Shown: in pieces, positions 16,973 to 26,481 of the stretch | Layout of the letters: each line of letters starts with the position of its first letter | Numbering within the stretch: position 1 is the first letter of the stretch | Assembly: GCA_029846755.1 (NCBI GenBank) | Contig: JARWBI010000003.1 | Location: 248,001-312,000 of the forward strand | Reading direction: 5' to 3' | From: Falsirhodobacter flavus | GTDB lineage: Bacteria > Pseudomonadota > Alphaproteobacteria > Rhodobacterales > Rhodobacteraceae | Length of the DNA: 64,000 nt | Notes under the pieces: generated by a model | What the model saw: the letters and a program-made list of their open reading frames with translations, nothing else | Told to the model about the DNA's origin: nothing | Databases searched by the model: none | Made by a program: the position numbers and the translations under genes

Positions 16973-18715
16973 TCAATGGCTGTCCTTGCCGACCGCCGAG
17001 CCCCGGCACCCGCGCAGGAAGTCGAAATCCGCCCCCGTATCCGCGCCCTGAACGTGGCTGTGGAAGATCTGCGCGTAACCCCCGACAGGCGCAGGCACAT
17101 TCGGCGTCCATGCGGCAAGGCGGGCGGCGAGTTCGTCATCCGGGATGTCCAGATGGATGCGGCGCGCATCCACGTCGATCTCGATGAAGTCGCCGTCGCG
17201 CACTACGGCCAGCGGCCCGCCCACCGCCGCTTCTGGCGAGGTGTGGAGCAGCACGGTGCCGTAAGCCGTCCCCGACATCCTCGCATCCGAGATGCGGACC
17301 ATGTCAACGATCCCTTTCCGAAGCACTTTCGGCGGCAGGCCCATATTACCGACCTCGGCCATGCCGGGATAGCCTTTCGGGCCGCAGTTCTTAAGGACCA
17401 TCACGCAGGTTTCGTCTATATCCAGCGCCTCGTCGTTGATCTTCGCCTTGTAGTCGTCGATATCCTCGAAAACCACCGCGCGCCCGCGATGCTTCAGTAG
17501 ATGCGGGCTGGCGGCCGAGGGTTTCAGCACCGCCCCCTTGGGCGCGAGGTTGCCGCGCAGGACCGCGATGCCGCCATGCGAGGCAAGCGCGCGTTCGACG
17601 GGCAGGATGACGTCCTCATTGTGGTTCGTGACCTCCGAAACCTCGTCCCAGACCGAATGGCCCGAGACGGTCAGCGCGTCCTTGTGCAAGAGCCCCGCTT
17701 CGCCAAGTCGCTTCAGCACGACGGGCAGGCCGCCGGCATAGAAGAACTCCTCCATCAGGTATTTGCCCGACGGCATCAGGTTCACGATGGTCGGCACGTC
17801 GCGACCAAGACGGTCCCAGTCATCCAGCGTCAGGTCGATCCCGGCACGCCCCGCCATCGCCAGAAGGTGGATGACCGCATTGGTCGAGCCGCCGATAGCG
17901 CCATTGGTGCGGATCGCATTCTCGAACGCGTTTTTCGTCATGATGTCAGATGGTTTCAGATCGTCCTTGACCATCTGGACGATCCGGCGGCCCGAAAGTT
18001 GCGCCATGACGCGGCGGCGGCTGTCGACGGCAGGGATCGCGGCATTGCCAGACAGCGCCATGCCCAGCGCCTCGGCCATGCTTGCCATCGTGGACGCCGT
18101 GCCCATGGTGTTGCAGGTGCCCGACGACCGGCTCATCGAGGCTTCGGCCTCAAGGAACTCGGCCTGCGTCATCTCGCCCGCCTTCACCATTTCCGAGAAT
18201 TTCCACAGATGGGTGCCGGACCCGACCCGCTCGCCCCGGAAATAGCCGTTGAGCATCGGCCCGCCCGTGACCACGATGGAGGGCAGATCGACTGAAGCCG
18301 CCCCCATGATGAGGCTGGGCGTGGTCTTGTCGCAGCCGACCAGCAGTACGCAGCCGTCGATGGGCTGGCCGCGGATCACCTCCTCGACCGCCATGGCGGC
18401 GAGGTTGCGATACATCATCGCGGTCGGACGGTATGTGTTTTCGGAGGCCGAGAAGACCGGGACTTCGACCGGGAAGCCGCCGCCCTCCCAGATGCCGGCC
18501 TTCACCTTCTCGGCCAACTCGCGCAGATGGCCATTGCAAGGGGTCAGGTCGGACCAGGTGTTCAGGATGCCGATGACGGGCCTTCCGTCAAACAGATCAT
18601 GAGGATAACCCTGGTTCTTCATCCAGCCACGGTGATAGATGGTGTCGCGGGACGTACCGCCATACCATTCCTGCGAGCGAAGTTTCCTTGGCCATGGTTT
18701 GGGCGAAAAGCTCAT
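16973..18715 (-). CDS. IlvD/Edd family sugar-acid dehydratase (arabonate/galactonate type)
   Basis: Dehydrates an aldonic acid to its 2-keto-3-deoxy acid using a [2Fe-2S] cluster and Mg2+. The 580 residues carry three cluster cysteines C60 (LTPCNGH), C128 (LLVGCDKTT) and C201 (SGTCNTMG), at the spacing known from L-arabinonate dehydratase of Rhizobium leguminosarum, plus the catalytic-serine motif RMSGTAYGT. This subfamily contains L-arabinonate, D-xylonate and D-galactonate/D-fuconate dehydratases, so the substrate is not fixed by sequence. No enolase-superfamily DgoD gene is present, and a kinase and aldolase for KDGal follow immediately, so it probably also dehydrates galactonate here. The start overlaps the SDR stop by four bases. 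Confidence 0.9.
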   Translation of the reverse strand: MSFSPKPWPRKLRSQEWYGGTSRDTIYHRGWMKNQGYPHDLFDGRPVIGILNTWSDLTPCNGHLRELAEKVKAGIWEGGGFPVEVPVFSASENTYRPTAMMYRNLAAMAVEEVIRGQPIDGCVLLVGCDKTTPSLIMGAASVDLPSIVVTGGPMLNGYFRGERVGSGTHLWKFSEMVKAGEMTQAEFLEAEASMSRSSGTCNTMGTASTMASMAEALGMALSGNAAIPAVDSRRRVMAQLSGRRIVQMVKDDLKPSDIMTKNAFENAIRTNGAIGGSTNAVIHLLAMAGRAGIDLTLDDWDRLGRDVPTIVNLMPSGKYLMEEFFYAGGLPVVLKRLGEAGLLHKDALTVSGHSVWDEVSEVTNHNEDVILPVERALASHGGIAVLRGNLAPKGAVLKPSAASPHLLKHRGRAVVFEDIDDYKAKINDEALDIDETCVMVLKNCGPKGYPGMAEVGNMGLPPKVLRKGIVDMVRISDARMSGTAYGTVLLHTSPEAAVGGPLAVVRDGDFIEIDVDARRIHLDIPDDELAARLAAWTPNVPAPVGGYAQIFHSHVQGADTGADFDFLRGCRGSAVGKDSH

Positions 18716-19470
18716 GCCCAGCCTCCGTCAACAATGTAATTCTGCGCCGAGCACATGCGCGACGCGTCGGATCCGAGGAACAACGCCATCTGGGCGATGT
18801 CCTCGGGCAAAAGGTCCCCCGGCAGGGCCTGCGAGGCGGCGATCCTCTCGCGCCCCGCATCGTCCAGCCACAGCCTGCGCTGGCGGTCCGTCATGACCCA
18901 GCCGGGGCTGATCGTGTTCACCCGCACCCGGTCGCGCCCCAGATCCCGCGCCAGCGCCCGCGTCAGCCCGTGGATCGAGGCTTTGGCGGCGGCGTAGACG
19001 GGATATTCGGATCCGCCGATCATCCAGCCGATGGATGCAAAGTTGATGATCGACCCGCCCCCCGTCTTCTTCATCATCGGGGCGACCACCTGTGCGGCGA
19101 AGACCTGATGGCGCAGATTGACCGCCACGATGTCGTCGAACGCCTCCTCGGTCAGGTCGGCCAGCTTGTGGCGGCGATCGTTCCCGGCATTGTTCACGAG
19201 CACCGAAATCGGCCCATGCGCGCGCGAGAAGCGGAGCACCTGTGCCTGGAGGTCGCGTGTGCGGCGCACGTCGCAGGCGGCGAAGGGGGCCGACAGCCCC
19301 TCGGCGGCAAGCCGGGACGAAAGCTCTTCGCCCGCTGCCGCATCCATGTCTACGAAACAGGCGATGGCGCCTTGCCGCGCGAAGGCCTCGACCATGGCTG
19401 CGCCGATCCCCGTCGCGCCCCCGGTCACGAGGATCACACGACCTTCCAGATCACTGTATGTAACCGTCAT
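18712..19470 (-). CDS. Short-chain dehydrogenase/reductase, probable sugar dehydrogenase
   Basis: A 252-residue classical SDR. The cofactor loop TGGATGIG is at 16-23, with D41 at the end of the second strand favouring NAD. NNAG is at 93-96, and the catalytic triad is S146, Y159 and K163 (YAAAK). The C-terminus ends YIVDGGWA. The ATG at 19470 overlaps the gguC stop (ATGA) and AGGAGG lies upstream. A longer frame to 20046 is a shadow within gguC. Its place between gguC and the dehydratase suggests oxidation of a sugar or a pathway intermediate, possibly as a second galactose/arabinose 1-dehydrogenase. The substrate is unknown. Confidence 0.88.
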   Translation of the reverse strand: MTVTYSDLEGRVILVTGGATGIGAAMVEAFARQGAIACFVDMDAAAGEELSSRLAAEGLSAPFAACDVRRTRDLQAQVLRFSRAHGPISVLVNNAGNDRRHKLADLTEEAFDDIVAVNLRHQVFAAQVVAPMMKKTGGGSIINFASIGWMIGGSEYPVYAAAKASIHGLTRALARDLGRDRVRVNTISPGWVMTDRQRRLWLDDAGRERIAASQALPGDLLPEDIAQMALFLGSDASRMCSAQNYIVDGGWA

Positions 19471-20417
19471 AGCCTCCTGACGGATATTGGTTTTCCGCCC
19501 TCCTCGATCCTCAGGGGATTTCGCAGCGGAAGGCCGAAATCCGGGGCTTCGATCTCGAACACGTCGCCGGGTTCGGGCTTGATCCCATCGGCAAATGACA
19601 GCGTCGCGGTCCCGAACATATGAACGTGCAGATCGCCCGGTTGGCGGAACAGCGCATATTTGAAATGGTGATGTTCGAGGTTGGCGATGCTGTGGGACAT
19701 GTTCGCCTCGCCCGACAGGAACGGCTTGTCGAAGATGACCTGACTGCTGCGCCGTATGCGCGAGGTGCCGCGGATATCCTGCGGCAGATCGCCGACCAGC
19801 AGTTCCGGCCCGAACGCGGCGGGGCGCAGCTTGGAATGGGCGAGGAACAAGTAGTTGATCTTCTCGGTCACATGGTCCGAAAATTCGTTGGCCAGGCTGA
19901 ATCCCACGCGGCATGGCGTGCCGTCCGGCGCGATCAGATAGAAACCGGCGATCTCGGGCTCCTCGCCCCCGTCCAGCGCGAAGGCGGGCGAGGTCAGCGG
20001 ATCGCCCGGCGCCACCGCCTCGGTCCCGGTGCCCTTGTAGAACCATTCGGGCTGAACACCCACGCCTGATGCGGGTTTGCCACCCTCTAGCCCCATGCGG
20101 AACATCTTCATGCTGTCCGACAGGCCTTCGCTGCTGTGCATCGCGTCACGCGTATTGGCCGATCCGGTATGGGTCAGGCCCGTCCCGGTCAGGAACATGC
20201 GCGAGGGTTCGGGATGGCGCAGCGGAACGTCCAGCTTGCCGCCCGCCGCCAGTTCCGCCAGATCCACCGCCTCACCACCCTCGGGGATGACTGCGCCCAG
20301 CGGCTTGCCCGAGGCGATGGCCGCCATTGCAAATTCGTAGATGCTGGCGCGGGGGATCAGCCGGGTGCCGCCGTCGCGCACCGCGACGCCGCCGGATTTC
20401 AGTTGGCTCAGATGCAT
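19467..20417 (-). CDS. gguC: GguC/AraD1 family protein (FAH fold)
   Basis: A 316-residue member of the GguC/AraD1 branch of the fumarylacetoacetate-hydrolase superfamily, found downstream of chvE-gguA-gguB in Agrobacterium and relatives. Visible features are the N-terminal MHLSQLKSGGVAVRDG, the core GTGLTHTGSANTR (about 102-114) and an acidic C-terminal half with EPEIAGFYLI and FSLANEFSDH, the usual metal-binding region of the fold. Related FAH-fold enzymes (XylX of Caulobacter) dehydrate 2-keto-3-deoxypentonates, so it may act on 2-keto-3-deoxyarabonate. That role is inference; GguC has no settled activity. It overlaps the SDR by four bases and follows gguB after three bases. Confidence 0.85.
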   Translation of the reverse strand: MHLSQLKSGGVAVRDGGTRLIPRASIYEFAMAAIASGKPLGAVIPEGGEAVDLAELAAGGKLDVPLRHPEPSRMFLTGTGLTHTGSANTRDAMHSSEGLSDSMKMFRMGLEGGKPASGVGVQPEWFYKGTGTEAVAPGDPLTSPAFALDGGEEPEIAGFYLIAPDGTPCRVGFSLANEFSDHVTEKINYLFLAHSKLRPAAFGPELLVGDLPQDIRGTSRIRRSSQVIFDKPFLSGEANMSHSIANLEHHHFKYALFRQPGDLHVHMFGTATLSFADGIKPEPGDVFEIEAPDFGLPLRNPLRIEEGGKPISVRRL

Positions 20418-20420
20418 CGC

Positions 20421-21599
20421 TCAGCCCTGCTTGTTCTTGTTGTAGACGTCGAAGATCACGGCGGCCAGCAGCACCAGACCCTTGATGACCTGCTGATAGT
20501 CGATGCCGATCCCGAGGATGGACATGCCGTTGTTCATGACCCCCATGATGAAGGCGCCGATCACCGCGCCGACGATCTTGCCCGACCCGCCCGACATGGA
20601 CGCACCGCCGATGAAGACCGCCGCGATTACGTCCAGCTCGAACCCGACACCGGCCTTGGGCGTCGCCGTGTTCAGGCGCGCGGCAAAGATCATCCCCGCC
20701 AGCGCCGCCAGCATCCCCATGTTCACGAAAGTCAGGAAGGTCAGCCGGTCGGTGCGGATGCCCGAGAGCTTGGCCGCCTTCTCGTTCCCGCCGATGGCAT
20801 AGATGCGCCGCCCAATGGTCGTCGATTGCGTCAGGAACGTATAGGCCGAGATCAGGACCGCCATCGTGATGAGAACGTTGGGCAGCCCGCGATAGGTCGC
20901 CAGAAGATAGCTGATGAACAGAAGCGCAAAGCAGACGAGCGCATTCTTCACCGCGAAGACGACGAAAGGTTCATCCTCGATCCCATAGCGCTGGTGACGG
21001 GCGCGGGCGCGAACCGACAGCCAGACGATCGCCCCGGCGGCCAGCGCGCCAAGGATCATCGCGGTCAGGTTCGGCTTCTCGTCCCGGAAGAAGTCCGGCA
21101 CGAAACCGGTCGAAAGCGATTGGAAAAGTTTCGGGAACGGCCCGACCGACGCGCCCTCCAGCAGCCAGAGGGTCAGACCGCGGAAGACCAGCATCCCGGC
21201 CAGCGTCACGATGAAGGATGGAATGCGCCAATAGGCGATCCAGTAGCCCTGTGCCGCGCCGATCAGCGCCCCGGCAAGAAGGCAGGCGACGAACACGACC
21301 GGAACCGGCAATTGCCAATGGACGATCATCACCGCCGCCAGCGCGCCCACGAAGCCCGCGACGGACCCGACCGAAAGGTCGATATGCCCCGTCACGATCA
21401 CCAGCAGCATTCCAAGCGCCATGATGATGATATAGCTGTTCTGGAGGAACAGGTTGGTCAGGTTGACCGGGCGCAGCAGCGTTCCGTCGGTCGCGACCTG
21501 AAAGAACACCATGATCAGCACAAGCGCGATCAGGATGCCGTATTCGCGCATGTTGCTGCGAAGATAGCTTCCCATCGTCGGCGTTTCAGTGACCGCCAT
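20421..21599 (-). CDS. gguB: Multiple-sugar ABC transporter permease GguB
   Basis: A 392-residue inner-membrane permease of the ChvE-GguAB importer for galactose, glucose, arabinose, xylose and related sugars. It is longer than RbsC-type permeases and matches XylH/GguB. About ten hydrophobic helices surround the BPD_transp_2 motif ([19 protein letters not shown]). A hydrophilic insert near the middle (residues about 190-215) is normal for this subfamily. The ATG at 21599 lies within the 3' end of gguA (14-base overlap), implying translational coupling. It is followed by gguC after three bases. The single permease presumably acts as a homodimer. Confidence 0.93.
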   Translation of the reverse strand: MAVTETPTMGSYLRSNMREYGILIALVLIMVFFQVATDGTLLRPVNLTNLFLQNSYIIIMALGMLLVIVTGHIDLSVGSVAGFVGALAAVMIVHWQLPVPVVFVACLLAGALIGAAQGYWIAYWRIPSFIVTLAGMLVFRGLTLWLLEGASVGPFPKLFQSLSTGFVPDFFRDEKPNLTAMILGALAAGAIVWLSVRARARHQRYGIEDEPFVVFAVKNALVCFALLFISYLLATYRGLPNVLITMAVLISAYTFLTQSTTIGRRIYAIGGNEKAAKLSGIRTDRLTFLTFVNMGMLAALAGMIFAARLNTATPKAGVGFELDVIAAVFIGGASMSGGSGKIVGAVIGAFIMGVMNNGMSILGIGIDYQQVIKGLVLLAAVIFDVYNKNKQG

Positions 21600-23115
21600 G
21601 TTTATCCCCCCTCACGATCATCGACATGATCCTTTCCTGCGAGGCATCTTCGCGGCTGAGTTCGCCCACGAAGGCCCCTTCGTTCATCACGTAAATCCGG
21701 TCGCACATGCCCAGAAGTTCGGGCATCTCGGACGAGATCATCACGATCCCCCGACCCTGCGCCGCCAGTTCATTGATGATGTTGTAGATTTCGAATTTCG
21801 CCCCGACGTCGATGCCGCGCGTCGGCTCGTCCAGGATTAGCACCTTCGGGTCGGTGAACAGCCATTTCGACAGCACGACCTTCTGCTGGTTGCCGCCCGA
21901 CAGGTTCATCACCTGCTGGAACACCCCCGGCGTGCGGATGCGCAGGGCGCGGCGGTATTCCTCGGCCACCTGACGTTCCGCCCCTCGATCCAACACCGAA
22001 CGGGTGGATACCTTCTGGAGCGCCGAAAGCGTCGTGTTGCGGATGATTGGATCTTCGAGGATAAGGCCAAGGCCCTTGCGATCCTCGGTCACATAGGCAA
22101 GGCCCGCGTCGATGGCGCGGTTCACGGTGGATGTGTCCACCGCCTGCCCCTCGATCTTCACCTGCCCCGAGATGTTCTGGCCATAGCTTTTGCCAAAGAC
22201 GCTCATCGCCAGTTCCGTGCGGCCCGAGCCCATCAGCCCGGCGATGCCAACGACCTCGCCCGCCCGCACGTTGAACGAGACGTTCTTTATCATCTGCCGT
22301 TCGGCCTGTTCGGGGTGCCAGACGTTCCAGCCCTCGACCTCCATCAGAACCTGACCGATATTCGGGGTCCGGTCGGGATAGCGGCTTTCCATGTCGCGCC
22401 CGACCATGTCGCGGATGATCCGCTCTTCGGAGATCGGGGTGGACATGGTGGAAACGGTCGCCCCGTCGCGCAGCACCGTGACAGTGTCCGCCACGCGCCG
22501 GATTTCATTCAGCTTGTGCGAGATGATGATGGAGGTGATCCCCTGGGCCTTCAACTCCAGCATCAGGTCCAGCAGTTTCTGGCTGTCGTTTTCCTGAAGG
22601 CTCGCGGTCGGTTCGTCCAGGATCAGCAGCTTCACCTTCTTCGACAGCGCCTTGGCGATTTCCACCAATTGCTGTTTGCCGACGCCCAGTTTGCCTACCG
22701 GCGTCGTCGGCGCTTCGGATAGTCCGACCTTCTTCAAAAGCTCTCGCGTGCGGGTATAGGTCTCGGGCCAGTCGATGACCCCGCCATGGGTGATCTCGTT
22801 GCCGAGGAAGATATTCTCGGCAATGGACAGAAGCGGCACGAGCGCCAGTTCCTGATGGATGATGATAATCCCGCGATGTTCGCTGTCGGCGATGCCTTTG
22901 AAGGCGACGGTATCACCTTCGTAATGGATGTCGCCGTCATAGCTGCCATGGGGATAGACCCCGGACAGCACCTTCATCAGCGTGGATTTTCCTGCACCGT
23001 TCTCGCCGCAGATGGCGTGGATTTCGCCTTGTGCGACGGACAGGTTGACGTTGGACAAAGCCTTCACGCCGGGAAAGGTCTTGGTGATGCCGCGCATCTC
23101 CATGATGGCCGTCAT
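21586..23115 (-). CDS. gguA: Multiple-sugar ABC transporter ATP-binding protein GguA
   Basis: A 509-residue double ABC ATPase of the XylG/MglA/GguA type. The N-terminal domain has Walker [10 protein letters not shown] (about 37-45), signature region [18 protein letters not shown] and Walker [12 protein letters not shown]. The C-terminal domain has the divergent P-loop [10 protein letters not shown], signature [16 protein letters not shown] and Walker [26 protein letters not shown] precedes the ATG at 23115. It lies 46 bases downstream of chvE with a strong stem-loop between them, and overlaps gguB at its 3' end. Confidence 0.94.
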   Translation of the reverse strand: MTAIMEMRGITKTFPGVKALSNVNLSVAQGEIHAICGENGAGKSTLMKVLSGVYPHGSYDGDIHYEGDTVAFKGIADSEHRGIIIIHQELALVPLLSIAENIFLGNEITHGGVIDWPETYTRTRELLKKVGLSEAPTTPVGKLGVGKQQLVEIAKALSKKVKLLILDEPTASLQENDSQKLLDLMLELKAQGITSIIISHKLNEIRRVADTVTVLRDGATVSTMSTPISEERIIRDMVGRDMESRYPDRTPNIGQVLMEVEGWNVWHPEQAERQMIKNVSFNVRAGEVVGIAGLMGSGRTELAMSVFGKSYGQNISGQVKIEGQAVDTSTVNRAIDAGLAYVTEDRKGLGLILEDPIIRNTTLSALQKVSTRSVLDRGAERQVAEEYRRALRIRTPGVFQQVMNLSGGNQQKVVLSKWLFTDPKVLILDEPTRGIDVGAKFEIYNIINELAAQGRGIVMISSEMPELLGMCDRIYVMNEGAFVGELSREDASQERIMSMIVRGDKHGGH

Positions 23116-23135
23116 GTGCCGCTCCTTCTTGGATG

Positions 23136-23155
23136 GCGGCCCCCGCAGGGGCCGC
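23136..23155 (-). terminator. Intercistronic stem-loop between chvE and gguA
   Basis: An 8-bp perfect GC stem (GCGGCCCC/GGGGCCGC) with a four-base loop lies six bases after the chvE stop. There is no T-run, so it is more likely an mRNA-stabilising or partial-termination element that keeps the binding protein in excess. It mirrors the element at 11601-11621. Confidence 0.55.
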
Positions 23156-23161
23156 GCAGGC

Positions 23162-24220
23162 TCATTTCAGCTGGTCTTCGGTGTAATAGCCGGAATCGAC
23201 CAGGACCTCCTTCAGGTTGGTGCCGTCGACGGCGACCGGCTCCAGCAGATAGGATGGGACCACCTTCACACCGTTGTTGTAGGTTTCGGTGTCGTTGATC
23301 TCCGGCTCGCCGCCCGAAAGCACGGCATCGACCATGCCGACGGTGACTTTGGCCAGCTCGCGCGTGTCCTTGAAGATGGTCGAATATTGCTCGCCCGCCT
23401 CGATGGATTTGACGGACTGCACTTCGGCATCCTGCCCGGTGACGATGGGCATTTCCTGATCGCCCGAACCATAGCCGACGCCTTTCAGCGACGACAGGAT
23501 GCCGATCGACAGCCCGTCATAGGGCGACAGTACGCCGTTCACTTCCTTGTCGGTATAGGTCGAAGACAGGATGTTATCCATCCGGCTTTGCGCGACTGCC
23601 GGGTCCCAACGCAGGGTGCCGACGGTTTCCATGCCCATCTGGCCAGACCCGATCACGATGGAGCCATCGTCGATCAGCGGCTGGATGACCGACATCGCAC
23701 CATTGTAGAAGAAGAAGGCGTTGTTGTCGTCGGGCGATCCGCCGAACAGTTCCACATTCCACGGTTTGGTGTCCGGGAAGCGTTCCTTCAGCCCGTTCAC
23801 GAGGCTGGTGGCTTGCAGCACCCCCACCTGGAAATTGTCGAATGTCGCATAATAGCTGACATTCTCCGACCCGTTGATCAGCCGGTCATAGGCGATCACC
23901 GGAATGTCGGCAGCCGCCGCGTTTTCCAGCGCGTTGGTCAGGGTCGTGCCGTCGATGGACGCGATGACCAGAACGTCCACGCCCTTCACGATCATGTTCT
24001 CGATCTGCGAAAGCTGGTTGGGGATATCGTCCTCGGCATATTGCAGGTCGGTCTCGTACCCGGCCTCCTGCAGCGCTTTGACCATGTTGTTGCCGTCGTC
24101 GATCCAGCGGGCCGAGGACTTCGTCGGCATCGCGATGCCCACCGTGCCCTTGTCCTGCGCGCCTGCCTGAAGCGCAAACAATGAGACCGCCGTCGCGGCG
24201 ACCAGAATCCTGAACGTCAT
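23162..24220 (-). CDS. chvE: Multiple-sugar-binding periplasmic protein ChvE
   Basis: A 352-residue periplasmic receptor that delivers galactose, glucose, arabinose and related monosaccharides to GguAB; in Agrobacterium it also signals sugars to a histidine kinase. The signal peptide is clear ([20 protein letters not shown], cleavage near AGAQ). The mature protein begins with [19 protein letters not shown], the ChvE/XylF N-terminal pattern, and includes [21 protein letters not shown] and [12 protein letters not shown]. The ATG at 24220 follows GGGAGG; an upstream in-frame start at 24280 is rejected. Gene order chvE-gguA-gguB-gguC with divergent LysR gbpR is the classical arrangement. Confidence 0.94.
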   Translation of the reverse strand: MTFRILVAATAVSLFALQAGAQDKGTVGIAMPTKSSARWIDDGNNMVKALQEAGYETDLQYAEDDIPNQLSQIENMIVKGVDVLVIASIDGTTLTNALENAAAADIPVIAYDRLINGSENVSYYATFDNFQVGVLQATSLVNGLKERFPDTKPWNVELFGGSPDDNNAFFFYNGAMSVIQPLIDDGSIVIGSGQMGMETVGTLRWDPAVAQSRMDNILSSTYTDKEVNGVLSPYDGLSIGILSSLKGVGYGSGDQEMPIVTGQDAEVQSVKSIEAGEQYSTIFKDTRELAKVTVGMVDAVLSGGEPEINDTETYNNGVKVVPSYLLEPVAVDGTNLKEVLVDSGYYTEDQLK

Positions 24221-24285
24221 GTAAACCTCCCGGGTGATGCGCCCTCCAAGCGCCTGCGAAAGAGCTAGCGCGGAGGCCACATATC

Positions 24286-24306
24286 AGGCAAATTACATTG
24301 ATGCCT
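24286..24306. promoter_or_regulatory. LysR-type box between chvE and gbpR
   Basis: AGGCA-N11-TGCCT is a perfect 5-bp inverted repeat with the 11-base spacing (T-N11-A core) typical of LysR-regulator sites. It lies in the 106-base divergent gap, 66-86 bases upstream of chvE and just before the gbpR start. Confidence 0.55.
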
Positions 24307-24326
24307 TTCTGCATATCAAAACCGTC

Positions 24327-25244
24327 ATGCACGATCCCAGCCTGAACTTGAAACTGAATCAGCTCCGGCTGATCGCGGCCATCGCGGAACATGGCCAGCT
24401 TCAGGTTGCGGCGGATATGCTGGCGATCAGCCAGCCCGCCGCCTCGCGTATGCTGGCCGAGGTGGAGCGTGTGGTGGGTGGGGCGCTTTTCCTGCGCCAT
24501 CCCAAAGGGATGACGATGACGCTGCTGGGACGCGTGCTGGCGCGGCGGGCGGCGGCGATGACGGTTGGCATGCAGGACATGGCGCGTGAATTGCAGCTTT
24601 TGCGGCAAGGCAAGGGCGGCGTCGTGCGGGTGGGATCGGTCACCGGGCCGGGGGTGGGATATCTTGTTCCCGCGATCCGGCAGCTGAAAGGTGCATCGCC
24701 GGATGTGGAGGTGATGGTGGATATTGCGCCGTCGACTCAGCTTCTGCGCGGTCTGGTCGCCGGCGATTACGACTTCGTCATCGGGCGGCTGCTGCCAGAC
24801 AGCGATCGGGCGGATTTTTCGGTGGAGCCCGCGGGGCATGAGGTGGTGCGGTTCCTCGTGCGCCGGGATCACCCGCTGGTCAGCGTGCCGGCACTGCCGC
24901 TGGCGGAACTGCGGAATTATGACTGGATCATTCAGGATCGCGGCACGCCGATCCGCGAGGTGGTGGATGCCCGCATCGGCGGGGCGGAGCCACGCGGGCT
25001 CATCACCACGACCTCGCTTCTGCTGATGGTGGCGCTTCTGCTGCAATCCAACGCCATCGCGCCCATGGCGCAGGAGGTGACGGACCTGATGACCGCCGCC
25101 CCCATCGGCGGGTTCGCAGCCCTGGATCTAGCCGAGGAGATCGTCGTGCCCCCCTACTTCATCATCGAAACGCGCGGGCGGCAGCTATCCCCCGCCGCCC
25201 AGCGTCTGAAAGCCCTGCTGCAAAGCGAGCTACACCAGCGCTGA
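24327..25244 (+). CDS. gbpR: LysR family regulator of the ChvE sugar importer
   Basis: A LysR-type regulator, 305 residues from the ATG at 24327. The N-terminal winged helix (about 8-67) contains [23 protein letters not shown] and [14 protein letters not shown]. The C-terminal two-lobed effector domain follows (about 95-300). Divergent location from chvE matches GbpR of Agrobacterium and Azospirillum, which activates chvE in response to galactose/arabinose. No strong ribosome site is seen at the chosen ATG. An upstream in-frame start at 24234 would extend the protein through the LysR box and is less likely. The 3' end overlaps the convergent lldD gene by 15 bases. Confidence 0.9.
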   Translation: MHDPSLNLKLNQLRLIAAIAEHGQLQVAADMLAISQPAASRMLAEVERVVGGALFLRHPKGMTMTLLGRVLARRAAAMTVGMQDMARELQLLRQGKGGVVRVGSVTGPGVGYLVPAIRQLKGASPDVEVMVDIAPSTQLLRGLVAGDYDFVIGRLLPDSDRADFSVEPAGHEVVRFLVRRDHPLVSVPALPLAELRNYDWIIQDRGTPIREVVDARIGGAEPRGLITTTSLLLMVALLLQSNAIAPMAQEVTDLMTAAPIGGFAALDLAEEIVVPPYFIIETRGRQLSPAAQRLKALLQSELHQR

Positions 25245-26360
25245 GCGGTCGATCTCGGCAATGGTGCGGCAGCCGGTCAGAGCCATCGCGACCCGCATCT
25301 CCTTTTCGATCAGGCCCAGCAGGTGCGACACCCCTGCTTGCCCCCCCACAGCCAGCGCGTAAAGATAGACGCGTCCCAGAAGCGTCATATCGGCGCCCAG
25401 CGCAAGCATCCGCACCACATCGAGGCCCGACCGGATACCGCCATCGGCAAGGATCTTGATCTCTCCCTTCACCGCATCGGCAATGGCGGGCAAGGCGCGG
25501 GCAGAGGACAAGACGCCGTCAAGCTGCCGCCCGCCATGGTTCGACACGACGATCCCATCCGCGCCGAAACGCACCGCGTCGCGCGCATCCTCGGGGTCGA
25601 GGATGCCCTTGATAATCATCGGCCCTTTCCAGAAATCGCGGATCCATTCCAGATCCTTCCAGCTGATCGACGGATCGAAATTCGCGCCCAGCCAGCCCAT
25701 GTAATCGGCCAGACCCGTCGGTTTGCCCAAATAGGCCGAGATGTTGCCCAGATCGTGCGGACGCCCGTGCAGCCCCACATCCCATGCCCATCTCGGATGC
25801 AGCGCCGCCTGAAGATACCGCCGCAAAGGCCCACGCGGCCCGGACATTCCCGAACGCAGGTCGCGATACCGCGCGCCCGGAACCGGCATGTCTACGGTGA
25901 ACACCAGCACCCTCACCCCCGCCGCCTGCGCCCGTTCCAACGCGTCGCGCATGAAGGCCCGGTCGCGCAGCACGTAAAGCTGGAACCAGATCGGGCGGGC
26001 GGATGCGGCCTGCACTTCCTCGATCGGGCAGACGGATACGGTCGACAGCGTGTAGGGGATGTTCTTTTCCGCCGCGGCCTTCACGGCCTGCACCTCGCCG
26101 CGCCGTGCATACATGCCGCCAAGGCCGATGGGCGCGATGCCCACGGGCATGGACATCGCCTCGCCGAAGATTTCCACCGATGTGTCGAGCTTGTCCACGT
26201 CACGCAGCACCCGCTGGCGCAGGGCGATATCCAGCAGATCGCTTTCGTTCCGCGCCAGCGTGCGTTCGGCATATGCGCCGCCATCGGCATAATGGAACAG
26301 AAACGGCGGAACCCGCCGCCGCGCGGCCTCGCGATAGTCGGTCGATGCGGAAATGATCAT
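25230..26360 (-). CDS. lldD: L-lactate dehydrogenase (FMN, quinone-linked)
   Basis: Oxidises L-lactate to pyruvate and passes electrons to the respiratory quinone pool at the inner membrane. The 376 residues form an FMN-binding TIM barrel of the alpha-hydroxy-acid oxidase family. Key residues are Y24 ([11 protein letters not shown]), K251 ([11 protein letters not shown]) and the catalytic H275 with R278 ([11 protein letters not shown]). Long stretches are the same as Escherichia coli LldD from memory, but the C-terminus is about 20 residues shorter. AAAAGGGGGGG precedes the ATG at 26360; an in-frame extension to 27371 is a shadow of the DMT gene. It stands alone, without lctP or lldR next to it. 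It may use L-lactate formed by the rhamnose enzyme RhaD encoded at 45.5 kb. Confidence 0.94.
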   Translation of the reverse strand: MIISASTDYREAARRRVPPFLFHYADGGAYAERTLARNESDLLDIALRQRVLRDVDKLDTSVEIFGEAMSMPVGIAPIGLGGMYARRGEVQAVKAAAEKNIPYTLSTVSVCPIEEVQAASARPIWFQLYVLRDRAFMRDALERAQAAGVRVLVFTVDMPVPGARYRDLRSGMSGPRGPLRRYLQAALHPRWAWDVGLHGRPHDLGNISAYLGKPTGLADYMGWLGANFDPSISWKDLEWIRDFWKGPMIIKGILDPEDARDAVRFGADGIVVSNHGGRQLDGVLSSARALPAIADAVKGEIKILADGGIRSGLDVVRMLALGADMTLLGRVYLYALAVGGQAGVSHLLGLIEKEMRVAMALTGCRTIAEIDRSALV

Positions 26361-26481
26361 GCTGCCCCCCCTTTTCCCTGCAGGCTGCAACCTTTCGCGA
26401 TGCTGCGCAAGAATGGTGCTGGCCTTTCGCCGCGCCCCGCCCCAAAGTCCCGCCGGGGGACGTGCAGGGAGGGCGCAGACC

